Of a stretch of 64,000 nt of DNA, positions 19,749-28,751 are shown piece after piece; positions within the stretch are counted from its first letter, which is position 1, and the number at the start of each line of letters is the position of its first letter. The notes under the pieces were generated by a model. It had not been told where the DNA came from and ran no database searches. It worked only from the letters and a program-made list of their open reading frames with translations. Source of the DNA: Pantoea sp. GD03673. Its GTDB lineage: Bacteria; Pseudomonadota; Gammaproteobacteria; Enterobacterales; Enterobacteriaceae. The DNA is taken from positions 186,001-250,000 of the forward strand of contig NZ_JAOCKJ010000007.1 in the NCBI RefSeq assembly GCF_029844725.1, given 5' to 3'. A program made the translations under genes and the position numbers.

Positions 19749-20180
19749 TCAGGCTTTACGGCTTAACGTTGCCTGACCTTTACCCATTCCATCCGGGCCA
19801 TAAAAGGCCTGAGTCTGATGCGGCTTCAGCACTTCAAGTGCATTTTCGGTGTAGCGAATCTGATGCTGCAGCAGCATGCCATTATGCACATTGGCATCCT
19901 GCAGACGACGGGTATGCTGCTGAATGCTGTCCCAGCGGCGCGCCATGTCGTTCTGACCACGATAAGGTGCCGATGTCGCCTGACTCTGTTCAGCGGTGCG
20001 GCGCATCTCATCCAGATAGTTCAGCGTGCTGAGCAGCGCACTTTTATCTTCGGTGATACGCTGCAGCAGGTTGCTGTTAATGCTGCCTGCTGACAGTTGC
20101 TGCTGCTCTTCTTCCAGCACCGCTGAAAGCGACGCCAGTACGTCCTGCATCTTATCTAATGTGGTCTGCAAATTACTCAT
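19749..20180 (-). CDS. flgN: Flagellar chaperone FlgN
   Basis: FlgN is the cytosolic export chaperone for the hook-filament junction proteins FlgK and FlgL. The 143-residue product is largely helical (TTLDKMQDVLASLSAVLEEE, IQQHTRRLQDANVHNGMLLQ), and the C-terminal helix that docks the substrates is present. It lies 5 bp after flgM and forms flgMN, expressed both from the flgA promoter and from the sigma-28 promoter before flgM. Confidence 0.92.
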   Translation of the reverse strand: MSNLQTTLDKMQDVLASLSAVLEEEQQQLSAGSINSNLLQRITEDKSALLSTLNYLDEMRRTAEQSQATSAPYRGQNDMARRWDSIQQHTRRLQDANVHNGMLLQHQIRYTENALEVLKPHQTQAFYGPDGMGKGQATLSRKA

Positions 20181-20185
20181 GGGAA

Positions 20186-20491
20186 TTAATTACCCTCTAA
20201 ATACGCCTTAGTGTCGGCAATCAGCGCATCGGCGATTTTGCCGGTATCCATCTTCAGTTCGCCATTGCGAATGGCGGTTTTCAGTTGTTCAACGCGTTCG
20301 ACGTTAATATCTTTGCTGCTCGGTTGCATCAGCTGCGACTGTGCGCTGCTCAGGCTGACCTGGGCTGCAGCCGGGGTCGTCGCGGCTACCGGGCTGGCAC
20401 TCTGACGCACTTTGGTGCTGCCAGACTCACTGCTGTCGCGGCTCTGTACGGTGCTGGCGGGTTTCAGTGGTTGCGTTCTGTCAATGCTCAT
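20186..20491 (-). CDS. flgM: Anti-sigma-28 factor FlgM
   Basis: FlgM binds and holds FliA (sigma-28) inactive until the hook-basal body is finished, when it is secreted through the hook. The 101-residue protein starts [20 protein letters not shown]. The conserved C-terminal sigma-binding half is [20 protein letters not shown] then [12 protein letters not shown]. The disordered Ser/Ala-rich N-terminal half fits its export. A sigma-28-type promoter lies about 75-100 bp upstream. Confidence 0.96.
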   Translation of the reverse strand: MSIDRTQPLKPASTVQSRDSSESGSTKVRQSASPVAATTPAAAQVSLSSAQSQLMQPSSKDINVERVEQLKTAIRNGELKMDTGKIADALIADTKAYLEGN

Positions 20492-20563
20492 ATTCGGGCT
20501 CCTGTACGGTCAGGGGAAGTCTGCCACCTGAATCATAATAGCGTTATCGCTTTGTTGATTCTT

Positions 20564-20590
20564 CTATCGGCAACACAACGGGCTTCTTTA
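20564..20590 (-). promoter_or_regulatory. Sigma-28 (FliA) promoter of flgM
   Basis: On the minus strand TAAAGAAG (20590-20583), an 11-nt spacer and GCCGATAG (20571-20564) match the enteric FliA consensus TAAAGTTT-N11-GCCGATAA. It lies between flgA and flgM, as in E. coli and Salmonella. Confidence 0.88.
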
Positions 20591-20595
20591 ACACT

Positions 20596-21255
20596 TTACA
20601 GCGTTATAAGAATATTCCCATCCTCGCGCACTTTACCGCTGACAATCTGGCCATTTCCCATCCTTACCCGAACCGACTGCGAGCGGGCGGCGTTGTTCAG
20701 CGCTTTGCCCTCTCCGCTGGCGTCAAAGCCGTCGCCGCTGGCAATCACCATCACATTCTGACCGGCCCTGACACGCCACGGCTGACGCAGCGTGGAGGGA
20801 TTAATGGGCTGTCCTGGCTGGATATCACGCAGCACCACGGCGTCGGCGACCGAGTCTGCATTCAGCAGGGCGCGGGCAGGCAGGGTATCAAGGCGACCGG
20901 TCTGCAGCGTGAAGTCACTTTCGCTGACGCTGCTGCCCTGGCTCAGCAACCGGTTCGCCACCAGATAAGAACCGGTGACCTGAACCTGTACCTGAAGATA
21001 ACGGCGATTCTCATCGCAGTTTGCTGCCACGCTCATGTTACCCCATAACCGGCTGTTGCCGGGCAGGGTGAACTTCGGTGCCTCACAGGCTGGCCACTGC
21101 TCTTTGGGTGTGCGTATCACCACCACCATGCCTTCAGCATGCTGAGCATCACGGGCTTTAAAAAACTGGTTCAGTTGTGCATTCAGATCCCCGGCAGACA
21201 CGGGCAGGGCGATCGCGACCAGCACGCTGGTCAGCAGGGTCAGATATCGACGCAT
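20596..21255 (-). CDS. flgA: Flagellar basal body P-ring chaperone FlgA
   Basis: FlgA is the periplasmic chaperone for P-ring assembly by FlgI. It has a signal peptide (MRRYLTLLTSVLVAIALPVSA) and a C-terminal SAF domain (PARALLNADSVADAVVLRDI, QPGQPINPSTLRQPWRVRAG). The length of 219 residues equals E. coli. I use the ATG at 21255, with GAGG about 9 nt upstream; the upstream GTG at 21270 lies inside that ribosome site. It is divergent from flgB, and the shared gap must hold the class 2 (FlhDC-dependent) promoters. Confidence 0.95.
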   Translation of the reverse strand: MRRYLTLLTSVLVAIALPVSAGDLNAQLNQFFKARDAQHAEGMVVVIRTPKEQWPACEAPKFTLPGNSRLWGNMSVAANCDENRRYLQVQVQVTGSYLVANRLLSQGSSVSESDFTLQTGRLDTLPARALLNADSVADAVVLRDIQPGQPINPSTLRQPWRVRAGQNVMVIASGDGFDASGEGKALNNAARSQSVRVRMGNGQIVSGKVREDGNILITL

Positions 21256-21409
21256 GGTGCATTTCCTCACTGATGATGGCGACGAGTGTACCCGTTAAGA
21301 AAAATCCTCAATTGTCAAAATAGCGGTCATTTAAGGCGTTATTCAGACGATGAGCTCTTGCTTTTTCAAATTAAGCTGCGAGCTCGAAATTCTCATACGC
21401 GGAGGAAAC
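21256..21409. promoter_or_regulatory. Divergent flgA / flgB control region
   Basis: This 154-bp gap between divergent flgA and flgB should contain the FlhD4C2-dependent class 2 promoters for flgAMN and flgBCDEFGHIJ. That follows from the conserved arrangement; I could not place the FlhDC boxes with confidence. The flgB ribosome site GGAGGAAAC is clear at 21401-21409. Confidence 0.6.
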
Positions 21410-21823
21410 ATGCTCGACAAACTGGATGCGGCGCTGAAATTTGGTACCGAGGCCCTCAACCTGCGTGCTCAACGTCAGGAGATCCTGGCGTCAAATATTG
21501 CCAACGCCGATACCCCTGGTTATCAGGCCCGGGATATCGACTTTGCCAGCGAGCTGAGTCGGGTGATGTCCAATGGTCGTGCGGAAGGCAGCAGCATGGC
21601 GTTAAAAGTTACGTCAGCTCGCCACATTGAAGCACAGACAAACGGGGCGCCATCAATGGATATGCTTTATCGCATTCCCGATCAGCCTTCTGCCGACGGC
21701 AACACCGTAGATATGGACCGTGAGCGTACGCAGTTCGCGGATAACAGCCTGAAATATCAAACCGACCTCACCCTCATCAGTAGCCAGATCAAAGGCATGA
21801 TGAGCGTGTTACAAGGGCAATAA
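21410..21823 (+). CDS. flgB: Flagellar proximal rod protein FlgB
   Basis: FlgB is a structural subunit of the proximal rod in the periplasm, exported by the flagellar type III system. The 137-residue product has [20 protein letters not shown], the rod-family N-terminal motif, and [20 protein letters not shown] at the C-terminus; both helices form the axial coiled-coil core. The start [10 protein letters not shown] is set by GGAGGAAAC just upstream; the open frame back to 21350 is non-coding. First gene of the rightward rod-hook operon. Confidence 0.96.
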   Translation: MLDKLDAALKFGTEALNLRAQRQEILASNIANADTPGYQARDIDFASELSRVMSNGRAEGSSMALKVTSARHIEAQTNGAPSMDMLYRIPDQPSADGNTVDMDRERTQFADNSLKYQTDLTLISSQIKGMMSVLQGQ

Positions 21824-21825
21824 TT

Positions 21826-22230
21826 ATGGCCTTGCTGAATATTTTTGACATTGCCGGTTCAGCGATGACCGCGCAATCACAGCGATTAAACGTCAGTGCC
21901 AGTAACCTGGCAAACGCCGACAGCGTCACCGGCCCCGATGGCAAGCCTTACGTGGCAAAGCAGGTGGTCTTCCAGACCGATGCGGCACCCGGTTCCGCCA
22001 CCGGCGGCGTAAAAGTCGCACGGGTCGTGGATGATCCCACGCCTGCGAAGCTGGTCTATGACCCGGGCAACCCGATGGCCGATGCCAAAGGCTACGTGAA
22101 GATGCTGAACGTGGATGTGGTTTCTGAAAGCGTCAACACCATGTCGGCGTCACGCAGTTATCAGGCCAACGTCGAAGTGCTCAACACCGTGAAGTCGATG
22201 ATGATGAAAACCCTGACGATCGGGCAATAA
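21826..22230 (+). CDS. flgC: Flagellar proximal rod protein FlgC
   Basis: FlgC is the second proximal rod subunit. The 134-residue product has [20 protein letters not shown] and [20 protein letters not shown] then [20 protein letters not shown], the N- and C-terminal axial helices of the family. Only two bases separate it from flgB. Confidence 0.96.
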   Translation: MALLNIFDIAGSAMTAQSQRLNVSASNLANADSVTGPDGKPYVAKQVVFQTDAAPGSATGGVKVARVVDDPTPAKLVYDPGNPMADAKGYVKMLNVDVVSESVNTMSASRSYQANVEVLNTVKSMMMKTLTIGQ

Positions 22231-22242
22231 CGGAGAAAAATT

Positions 22243-22917
22243 ATGGCTATCGCGGTAGGCGTTAACGAAAAGCTGGACCCCACGGTCCTTAGCTCATCCA
22301 GCACCAGTGGCACCGGCAACAATGCGCAGGATCTGCAGAACCAGTTCCTGACCATGCTGGTGACGCAGTTAAAGAACCAGGATCCGACGAATCCAATGGA
22401 TAACAGCCAGCTCACTACGCAGCTGGCACAGATCAATACCCTGAGCGGCATTGAGAAACTGAATACCACGCTGGGATCGATCTCCGGCCAGATCAGCACC
22501 AGCCAGTCGCTGCAAAGCTCCACGCTGATTGGGCATGGCGTCATGGTCAATGGCGGACAGATTCTGGTGGGCAACGGCACCACAACGCCATTCGGTGTTG
22601 AGCTGGCCTCAGCCTCCACCGGCGCAACCGCCACCATTAAAGATGTTAATGGCACGGTGATCGACACCGTCGATCTGGGTGCGCTGAGCGCTGGCGTGCA
22701 CACCTTCTCGTGGGACGGCAAGCTGACGGATGGCTCTGTTGCACCGGATGGCAAATACAGCGTTGCGATTGCCGCAAGCAATGGCAACACACAACTGGTG
22801 GCACAACCGCTTAACTACGCCTACGTCAATGGGGTGAGTACTGCGAACAACACCACAAAACTGGATCTCGGCACCATGGGCTCCGCCACCCTTGACGACG
22901 TACGTCAGATTCTCTGA
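22243..22917 (+). CDS. flgD: Flagellar hook cap / scaffolding protein FlgD
   Basis: FlgD caps the growing hook and promotes FlgE assembly, and is removed when the hook is complete. The 224-residue protein has the conserved N-terminal export and assembly segment LQNQFLTMLVTQLKNQDPTN followed by MDNSQLTTQLAQINTLSGIE. The C-terminal Ig/Tudor-like domain contains VHTFSWDGKLTDGSVAPDGKY (in two parts). It lies 12 bp after flgC with the ribosome site GGAG. Confidence 0.95.
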   Translation: MAIAVGVNEKLDPTVLSSSSTSGTGNNAQDLQNQFLTMLVTQLKNQDPTNPMDNSQLTTQLAQINTLSGIEKLNTTLGSISGQISTSQSLQSSTLIGHGVMVNGGQILVGNGTTTPFGVELASASTGATATIKDVNGTVIDTVDLGALSAGVHTFSWDGKLTDGSVAPDGKYSVAIAASNGNTQLVAQPLNYAYVNGVSTANNTTKLDLGTMGSATLDDVRQIL

Positions 22918-22943
22918 TTAACCTGTAGACAGGAAACACACAC

Positions 22944-24200
22944 ATGTCATTTTCCCAAGCGGTCAGCGGCCTTGGTGCTGCTTCAAGTAACCTTGATGTC
23001 ATTGGTAACAACATCGCCAACTCCGCCACGGCGGGTTTTAAATCCAGCACCATCGCGTTTGCCGATATGTTTGCCGGTTCTAACGTCGGTCTCGGCACCA
23101 AAGTTGCTGCGGTGATCCAGAACTTTAACGATGGCGCGACCACCACCACCAGTCGTGGCCTGGACGTTGCGCTGAGCGGTAACGGTTTCTTCCGTATGAC
23201 CGACAGCAGCGGCGGCGTGTTCTATTCACGTAATGGCCAGTTGACCCTTGATGCCAACCGTAACCTGGTCAACACCCAGGGTCTGAACGTGACCGGTTAT
23301 CCGGCCAGCGGTTCACCGGCGACCATCCAGGCGGGTGCGAACCCGGTAGCGCTGCGTATTCCTACCGAGCAGATGTCAGCCCGTGCGACCACTACTGCCG
23401 GTCTGGTGGCCAACCTGAACTCAACGGATACGTCACCTTCCGTGACCACCTTCTCGACGGCTAACGCAGACAGCTACAACAAAAAAACCACGGCAACCGT
23501 GTTCGACTCGCAGGGTAATGACCATGCGCTCGACATGTATTTCGTGAAAGACACCACCAGCAACAGCTGGACCGTGCATACCATTGATGCCAACACCGGC
23601 AGCTCAGCGGGTGACTTCAGAATGGCGTTTGACACCAGCGGTAAGCTGACCAGCGTCTCTAAACTGGCTGCAAACGGAACGGTAGCGAGCACCACGACTG
23701 ACGGCACCGTCGGCCTGACGCTGAACGTGGGCGGAGCCAATGGCGCGGTAGCGAATCAGCCCATCACCCTGAGCATGCTGGGCAGCCTGCAGCAGAACAC
23801 CGGCAGCACCACCTTTGGCAGCCCGACGCAGGATGGCTATGCGCCAGGCGATCTGACCAGCTACGCAATCAATGATGACGGCACCATTACCGGTACCTAC
23901 TCAAACCAGAAAACCCAGCTGCTGGGTCAGATTGTCCTGGCGAGCTTCTCTAACCCTGAAGGCCTGCAGTCACAGGGCGATAACGTCTGGTCTGCATCAA
24001 GTGCATCAGGACAGGCAGCGGTCGGTCTGGCTAACACCGGTACCTTTGGTTCACTGACGGCGGGCGCACTGGAATCGTCTAACGTCGACATGAGTAAAGA
24101 GCTGGTGAACATGATCGTGGCGCAGCGTAACTATCAGGCGAATGCGCAGACCATCAAAACTCAGGACCAGATTCTCAACACGCTGGTTAACTTACGTTAA
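22944..24200 (+). CDS. flgE: Flagellar hook protein FlgE
   Basis: FlgE is the main subunit of the curved hook. The 418-residue product (E. coli 402) begins MSFSQAVSGLGAASSNLDVI and carries NNIANSATAGFKSS, the axial-family motif. It ends VNMIVAQRNYQANAQTIKTQ. The extra residues lie in the surface-exposed central D1/D2 domains, which are Thr/Ser/Asn-rich and variable between species. Confidence 0.97.
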   Translation: MSFSQAVSGLGAASSNLDVIGNNIANSATAGFKSSTIAFADMFAGSNVGLGTKVAAVIQNFNDGATTTTSRGLDVALSGNGFFRMTDSSGGVFYSRNGQLTLDANRNLVNTQGLNVTGYPASGSPATIQAGANPVALRIPTEQMSARATTTAGLVANLNSTDTSPSVTTFSTANADSYNKKTTATVFDSQGNDHALDMYFVKDTTSNSWTVHTIDANTGSSAGDFRMAFDTSGKLTSVSKLAANGTVASTTTDGTVGLTLNVGGANGAVANQPITLSMLGSLQQNTGSTTFGSPTQDGYAPGDLTSYAINDDGTITGTYSNQKTQLLGQIVLASFSNPEGLQSQGDNVWSASSASGQAAVGLANTGTFGSLTAGALESSNVDMSKELVNMIVAQRNYQANAQTIKTQDQILNTLVNLR

Positions 24201-24220
24201 TTCGCTAACAGGATTGCCAT

Positions 24221-24976
24221 ATGGATCACGCGATATATACCGCGATGGGCGCGGCCAGCCAGACGCTGGATCAGCAGGCGGTTACCGCCAGCAACCTCGC
24301 CAACGCCTCAACACCCGGTTTTCGTGCGCAGCTGAACGCGCTGCGCGCCGTGCCGGTGAGCGGCTGGTCACTGCCAACCCGTACGCTGGTCGCCGCCTCT
24401 ACACCTGGTGCCGACATGAGTCAGGGTGCGATGGATTACACCGAGCGTCCGCTGGATGTGGCAGTGCAGCAGGATGGCTGGCTGGCGGTGCGTACCGCTG
24501 ACGGCAGCGAAGCTTATACCCGCAACGGCAATATGCAAATCAGTCCGACCGGTACGCTGACGGTTCAGGGCAATCCTGTGATGGGCGATGGCGGTCCGAT
24601 TGTGATTCCGCAGGGCACTGAAATCACCATTGCCGCTGACGGCTCGATTACCGGGCTGAATGCCGGTGATTCACCGAACGCGACGGTTCAGCTGGGCAAG
24701 CTGAAGCTGGTCAGGGCAACCGGGCAGGAGATGCAGCGCAGTGATGACGGCATGTTCCGTCCCACCGCCGCGACGCAGGCGACCCGGGGTGCCGCACTGC
24801 AGGCTGACGCCACCATGCAGGTCATGCCCGGCGTGCTGGAAGGCAGCAACGTCAAACCGGTAGAAACCATGGTCGATATGATCGCCAACGCCCGACGTTT
24901 TGAGATGCAGATGAAAGTCATCACCAACGTCGACGAAAATGAACAAAAAGCCAATCAGCTCCTGAACATGAGCTAA
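24221..24976 (+). CDS. flgF: Flagellar proximal rod protein FlgF
   Basis: FlgF is a rod subunit. The 251-residue protein starts [20 protein letters not shown], where the family has NNLAN-like text (here [20 protein letters not shown]). It ends [17 protein letters not shown], the C-terminal axial helix. It shares its fold with FlgG and FlgE, its neighbours in the operon. Confidence 0.96.
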   Translation: MDHAIYTAMGAASQTLDQQAVTASNLANASTPGFRAQLNALRAVPVSGWSLPTRTLVAASTPGADMSQGAMDYTERPLDVAVQQDGWLAVRTADGSEAYTRNGNMQISPTGTLTVQGNPVMGDGGPIVIPQGTEITIAADGSITGLNAGDSPNATVQLGKLKLVRATGQEMQRSDDGMFRPTAATQATRGAALQADATMQVMPGVLEGSNVKPVETMVDMIANARRFEMQMKVITNVDENEQKANQLLNMS

Positions 24977-24993
24977 GGCGCGAGGATAACAAC

Positions 24994-25776
24994 ATGATTC
25001 GTTCTTTATGGATCGCTAAGACCGGTCTTGATGCGCAGCAGATGAACATGGACGTCATTGCCAACAACCTGGCAAACGTCAGCACCAACGGCTTTAAACG
25101 TTCACGTGCCGTGTTTGAAGATCTGATGTACCAGACCATGCGCCAGCCGGGCACCCAGTCATCAGAACAGACGACGCTGCCGTCGGGCCTGCAGATTGGT
25201 ACCGGTGTGCGTCCGGTGACCACCGAGCGTCTGCACACCCAGGGCAACCTGTCCCAGACCAGCAACTCAAAAGATATCGCCATTAACGGCCAGGGTTATT
25301 TTCAGATTCAGATGCCGGACGGCACTTCTGCTTATACCCGTGATGGCGCGTTTCAGGTTGATCAGAACGGCCAGCTGGTGACCAACTCCGGTTTCCCGGT
25401 GCAGCCAGGCATTACCATTCCGGCCAACGCCACCAGCATTACGGTGTCGCGTGACGGTGTGGTCAGCGTGACGCAGCAGGGGCAGGCCCAGGCCGCACAG
25501 GTCGGTCAGTTAACCCTGAGCACCTTTATGAACGATGCCGGTCTCGATAGCGTGGGTGAAAACCTCTACAAGGAAACCCAGGCGTCGGGCGCACCGACAG
25601 ACAGCACGCCAGGCCAGAACGGCGCGGGTCTGCTCTATCAGGGCTATACCGAAACCTCGAACGTTAACGTGGCGGAAGAGCTGGTGACCATGATCCAGAC
25701 GCAGCGCGCTTACGAAATCAACAGCAAGGCGATCAGCACCTCTGATCAGATGCTGGCGAAATTAACCCAGATTTAA
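24994..25776 (+). CDS. flgG: Flagellar distal rod protein FlgG
   Basis: FlgG makes the long distal rod that spans the peptidoglycan and outer membrane. The 260-residue product equals the E. coli length. It starts [20 protein letters not shown], then [20 protein letters not shown] and [13 protein letters not shown], and ends [20 protein letters not shown]. Confidence 0.97.
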   Translation: MIRSLWIAKTGLDAQQMNMDVIANNLANVSTNGFKRSRAVFEDLMYQTMRQPGTQSSEQTTLPSGLQIGTGVRPVTTERLHTQGNLSQTSNSKDIAINGQGYFQIQMPDGTSAYTRDGAFQVDQNGQLVTNSGFPVQPGITIPANATSITVSRDGVVSVTQQGQAQAAQVGQLTLSTFMNDAGLDSVGENLYKETQASGAPTDSTPGQNGAGLLYQGYTETSNVNVAEELVTMIQTQRAYEINSKAISTSDQMLAKLTQI

Positions 25777-25836
25777 TCCCGAACAGGGCCAGCCCGCGCT
25801 GGCCTGAGATACAGACATTAATAAGGTCGTGACACC

Positions 25837-26547
25837 GTGGCGAAGCAACAGATTCTCAAGCCTGGACATTGGTTAGTCGCCTCGCTGCTGCTAACTCTTA
25901 ACGGATGTGCCCTGGTCCCGCGTACCCCGCTGGTCGAAGGTGCAACCACGGCGCAGCCGATGCCGTCCGCGCCACCGGTGGTAAACGGCTCTATCTTCCA
26001 GGGCGTCGCGCCACTGAACTACGGCTATCAGCCGCTGTTTGAAGATCGCCGTCCACGCAATATTGGCGATACCCTGACCATCACGCTGCAGGAAAACGTC
26101 AGCGCCAGCAAAAGCTCCTCAGCCAGTGCCAGCCGCGATGGCAGCAACAGCTTTGGTGTGAGCGGGGTGCCGACAGGTCTGGCAGGCCTGGTGGGTGCAG
26201 GTGGCGAAAAAGCCAATCTCAGCGCCGAAGGCAAAAATGATTTCGCAGGTAAAGGAGGCGCATCCGCCAATAACACCTTTACCGGCACCATTACCGTCAC
26301 CGTGGATCAGGTGTTGTCAAACGGCAACCTGCACGTGGTCGGTGAAAAACAGATCGCCATTAATCAGGGCACGGAGTTCATTCGCTTCTCGGGTGTGGTC
26401 AACCCACGCACCATCAGCGCCAGTAACGCCGTGTTATCTACCGCTGTCGCCGATGCACGTATTGAGTACGTCGGAAATGGTTACATCAATGAGGCGCAGA
26501 CCATGGGCTGGTTCCAGCGTTTCTTCCTGAACATCTCGCCGATGTAA
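25837..26547 (+). CDS. flgH: Flagellar L-ring lipoprotein FlgH
   Basis: FlgH is an outer-membrane lipoprotein that forms the L-ring bushing. The signal peptide ends in the lipobox LNGC, with the lipidated Cys near residue 25. [20 protein letters not shown] and [20 protein letters not shown] are conserved. The 236-residue length is near that of E. coli (232). Confidence 0.96.
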   Translation: MAKQQILKPGHWLVASLLLTLNGCALVPRTPLVEGATTAQPMPSAPPVVNGSIFQGVAPLNYGYQPLFEDRRPRNIGDTLTITLQENVSASKSSSASASRDGSNSFGVSGVPTGLAGLVGAGGEKANLSAEGKNDFAGKGGASANNTFTGTITVTVDQVLSNGNLHVVGEKQIAINQGTEFIRFSGVVNPRTISASNAVLSTAVADARIEYVGNGYINEAQTMGWFQRFFLNISPM

Positions 26548-26556
26548 GAGGTTTCA

Positions 26557-27666
26557 ATGAAAAAGTTAACGCTGTTACGCGCCGGGCTGGCGCTGCTGCT
26601 GGGCGTCAGCCTGCTGGCAAAAGCCGATTTGATTCGTGATTTAACCACGGTACAGGGCGTACGTGATAACCAGCTGCTGGGCTACGGCCTGGTGGTGGGT
26701 CTGGACGGCACCGGTGACCAGACCACCCAGACGCCTTTTACCACGCAGACAGTGAGCAACATGCTGTCACAGCTTGGCATCACGGTTCCTGCGGGAACCA
26801 ACATGCAGCTGAAAAACGTGGCGGCCGTCATGGTTACTGCCAGACTGCCCTCGTTTGCCCGTCAGGGACAGACGCTGGATGTGGTGGTCTCATCACTGGG
26901 CAACGCCAAAAGCCTGCGCGGCGGTACGCTGTTAATGACGCCGATGAAAGGGGTGGATAACCAGGTTTACGCGCTGGCGCAGGGCAACATCCTGGTAGGC
27001 GGCGCGGGCGCTTCTGCGGGCGGCAGCAGTGTTCAGGTTAACCAGCTGAACGGTGGCCGCATCACCGGCGGTGCAACGGTTGAACGTGAACTGCAGAGCA
27101 ACTTTGGTTCGCAGAACACCCTCAACCTGCAGCTGAACAACGAAGATTTTTCAATGGCGCAGCGTATTGCTGATGCGATTAACGCGCGTGGCGGTTATGG
27201 CGCAGCGCAGCCGCTGGATGCCCGCACCGTGCAGATCCGCGTGTCACCAAATAATGGTGCGCAGGTGCGTCTGCTGGCTGAAATCCAGAACATTGATGTC
27301 TCGATTCCGGTTGAAGATGCCAAAGTGATCATCAACTCCCGCACCGGCTCGGTAGTCATGAACCGTGAAGTGACGCTGAACCAGTGTGCTGTGGCGCAGG
27401 GCAACCTGTCAGTGACGGTTAACCAGCAGCAGAACGTCAGCCAGCCGGATACCCCTCTGGCCGGTGGTCAGACCGTGGCGACAACGCAGACGCAGATCGA
27501 TCTGCGCCAGAGCGGCGGTGCGCTGCAGCGTGTGAATGCCAGCGCTAACCTGAACAACGTCGTGCGTGCGCTGAATGCCCTGGGTGCATCACCGATTGAA
27601 CTGATGTCGATTCTGCAGTCGATGCAGAGTGCCGGCTGTCTGCGTGCCAAACTGGAAATTATCTGA
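26557..27666 (+). CDS. flgI: Flagellar P-ring protein FlgI
   Basis: FlgI is a periplasmic protein that polymerises into the P-ring in the peptidoglycan layer, assisted by FlgA. A cleavable signal peptide ([20 protein letters not shown], then AKA) precedes [20 protein letters not shown]. The product has 369 residues (E. coli 365). The stop codon shares one base with the flgJ start (TGATG), so the two genes are translationally coupled. Confidence 0.97.
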   Translation: MKKLTLLRAGLALLLGVSLLAKADLIRDLTTVQGVRDNQLLGYGLVVGLDGTGDQTTQTPFTTQTVSNMLSQLGITVPAGTNMQLKNVAAVMVTARLPSFARQGQTLDVVVSSLGNAKSLRGGTLLMTPMKGVDNQVYALAQGNILVGGAGASAGGSSVQVNQLNGGRITGGATVERELQSNFGSQNTLNLQLNNEDFSMAQRIADAINARGGYGAAQPLDARTVQIRVSPNNGAQVRLLAEIQNIDVSIPVEDAKVIINSRTGSVVMNREVTLNQCAVAQGNLSVTVNQQQNVSQPDTPLAGGQTVATTQTQIDLRQSGGALQRVNASANLNNVVRALNALGASPIELMSILQSMQSAGCLRAKLEII

Positions 27667-28628
27667 TGGCTGATATGCAATCTGTGATGAGTGCGGCTTA
27701 TGACAGCCGCTCCCTGAATGAACTGAAACACCAGGCCAGCAACGATCCGAAAGGACATGCGTTGCAGGTGGCGCGTCAGGTGGAAGGGATGTTTGTACAG
27801 ATGATGCTGAAGAGTATGCGTGAGGCGTTGCCGCAGGACGGCATTATGAGCAACGAGCAGACCAAACTCTTTACCTCTATGTATGACCAGCAGATTGCGC
27901 AGGAGATGGGTAAGCGCGGCCTTGGCCTGGCGGAAACCATTGTCAAACAGATGCAGCCCGCCATCGCGCCGGATGAAAAAGCCGGTACGGTGCCGATGAA
28001 GCTGGACAACAGCTTCATCCTCAGCACCAGCGGGGCAACACCTCTGCCTGCACAGCAGCTGGAGCAGATGGTGCGTAAGGCCATGCCGCGTCTGCCGCCG
28101 GTCGCGTCACCGACCGGACTGCCGGGTGACAGCCGCGAGTTTATCGCCCAGCTGACGCAGCCAGCACAGGCGGCCAGTCAGCAGAGTGGGATTCCACATC
28201 ACCTGATTCTGGCGCAGGCGGCGCTGGAGTCGGGCTGGGGCCAGCGTCAGATCCTGACCCGCGACGGCAAGCCGAGTTACAACGTGTTCGGCATTAAAGC
28301 CAGCGGCGACTGGAAAGGTGACACCACCGATATCATGACCACCGAATATGAGCAGGGTGAAGCGAAGAAAGTCCGTGCCAGCTTCAGGGTCTACAACTCC
28401 TATTTCGAGGCGCTGACCGACTACGTCAAACTCCTGACTAAAAACCCACGTTATGCGGCGGTGACGAACGCCTCCAGCGCAGAGCAGGGCGCGCAGGCGT
28501 TACAGGCGGCAGGCTATGCCACCGATCCGAAATATGCGCAAAAGCTGGTGGGAATGATTCAGCAATTCAAAAGCATGGGCGACAAAGTCGTCAAAGCGTA
28601 CAGCCAGGATATTGGCGACCTGTTCTGA
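27666..28628 (+). CDS. flgJ: Rod cap / peptidoglycan hydrolase FlgJ
   Basis: FlgJ caps the growing rod with its N-terminal domain and cuts peptidoglycan with its C-terminal glucosaminidase domain so the rod can pass. The N-terminal half has HALQVARQVEGMFVQMMLKS and NEQTKLFTSMYDQQIAQEMG. The C-terminal domain has the catalytic Glu in LAQAALESGWGQRQI and later AKKVRASFRVYNSYFEALTD. It is 320 residues, slightly longer than E. coli (313) in the linker. It is the last gene of the flgB operon. Confidence 0.97.
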   Translation: MADMQSVMSAAYDSRSLNELKHQASNDPKGHALQVARQVEGMFVQMMLKSMREALPQDGIMSNEQTKLFTSMYDQQIAQEMGKRGLGLAETIVKQMQPAIAPDEKAGTVPMKLDNSFILSTSGATPLPAQQLEQMVRKAMPRLPPVASPTGLPGDSREFIAQLTQPAQAASQQSGIPHHLILAQAALESGWGQRQILTRDGKPSYNVFGIKASGDWKGDTTDIMTTEYEQGEAKKVRASFRVYNSYFEALTDYVKLLTKNPRYAAVTNASSAEQGAQALQAAGYATDPKYAQKLVGMIQQFKSMGDKVVKAYSQDIGDLF

Positions 28629-28638
28629 TCATTTCGCC

Positions 28639-28665
28639 TCAAGTTTCACTTAAGCAAGCCGATAA
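28639..28665 (+). promoter_or_regulatory. Sigma-28 (FliA) promoter of flgKL
   Basis: TCAAGTTT (28639-28646), an 11-nt spacer and GCCGATAA (28658-28665) form a near-perfect FliA promoter about 87 bp upstream of flgK. E. coli has the same class 3 promoter here. Confidence 0.9.
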
Positions 28666-28751
28666 CATCCCTATAGCCAGAAGCGTTTTCGCCTGCTGGC
28701 GCCCACTTTGATGTCTGCCAGCCCGGTTGACGGGGAACGTAAGGAACCGAG

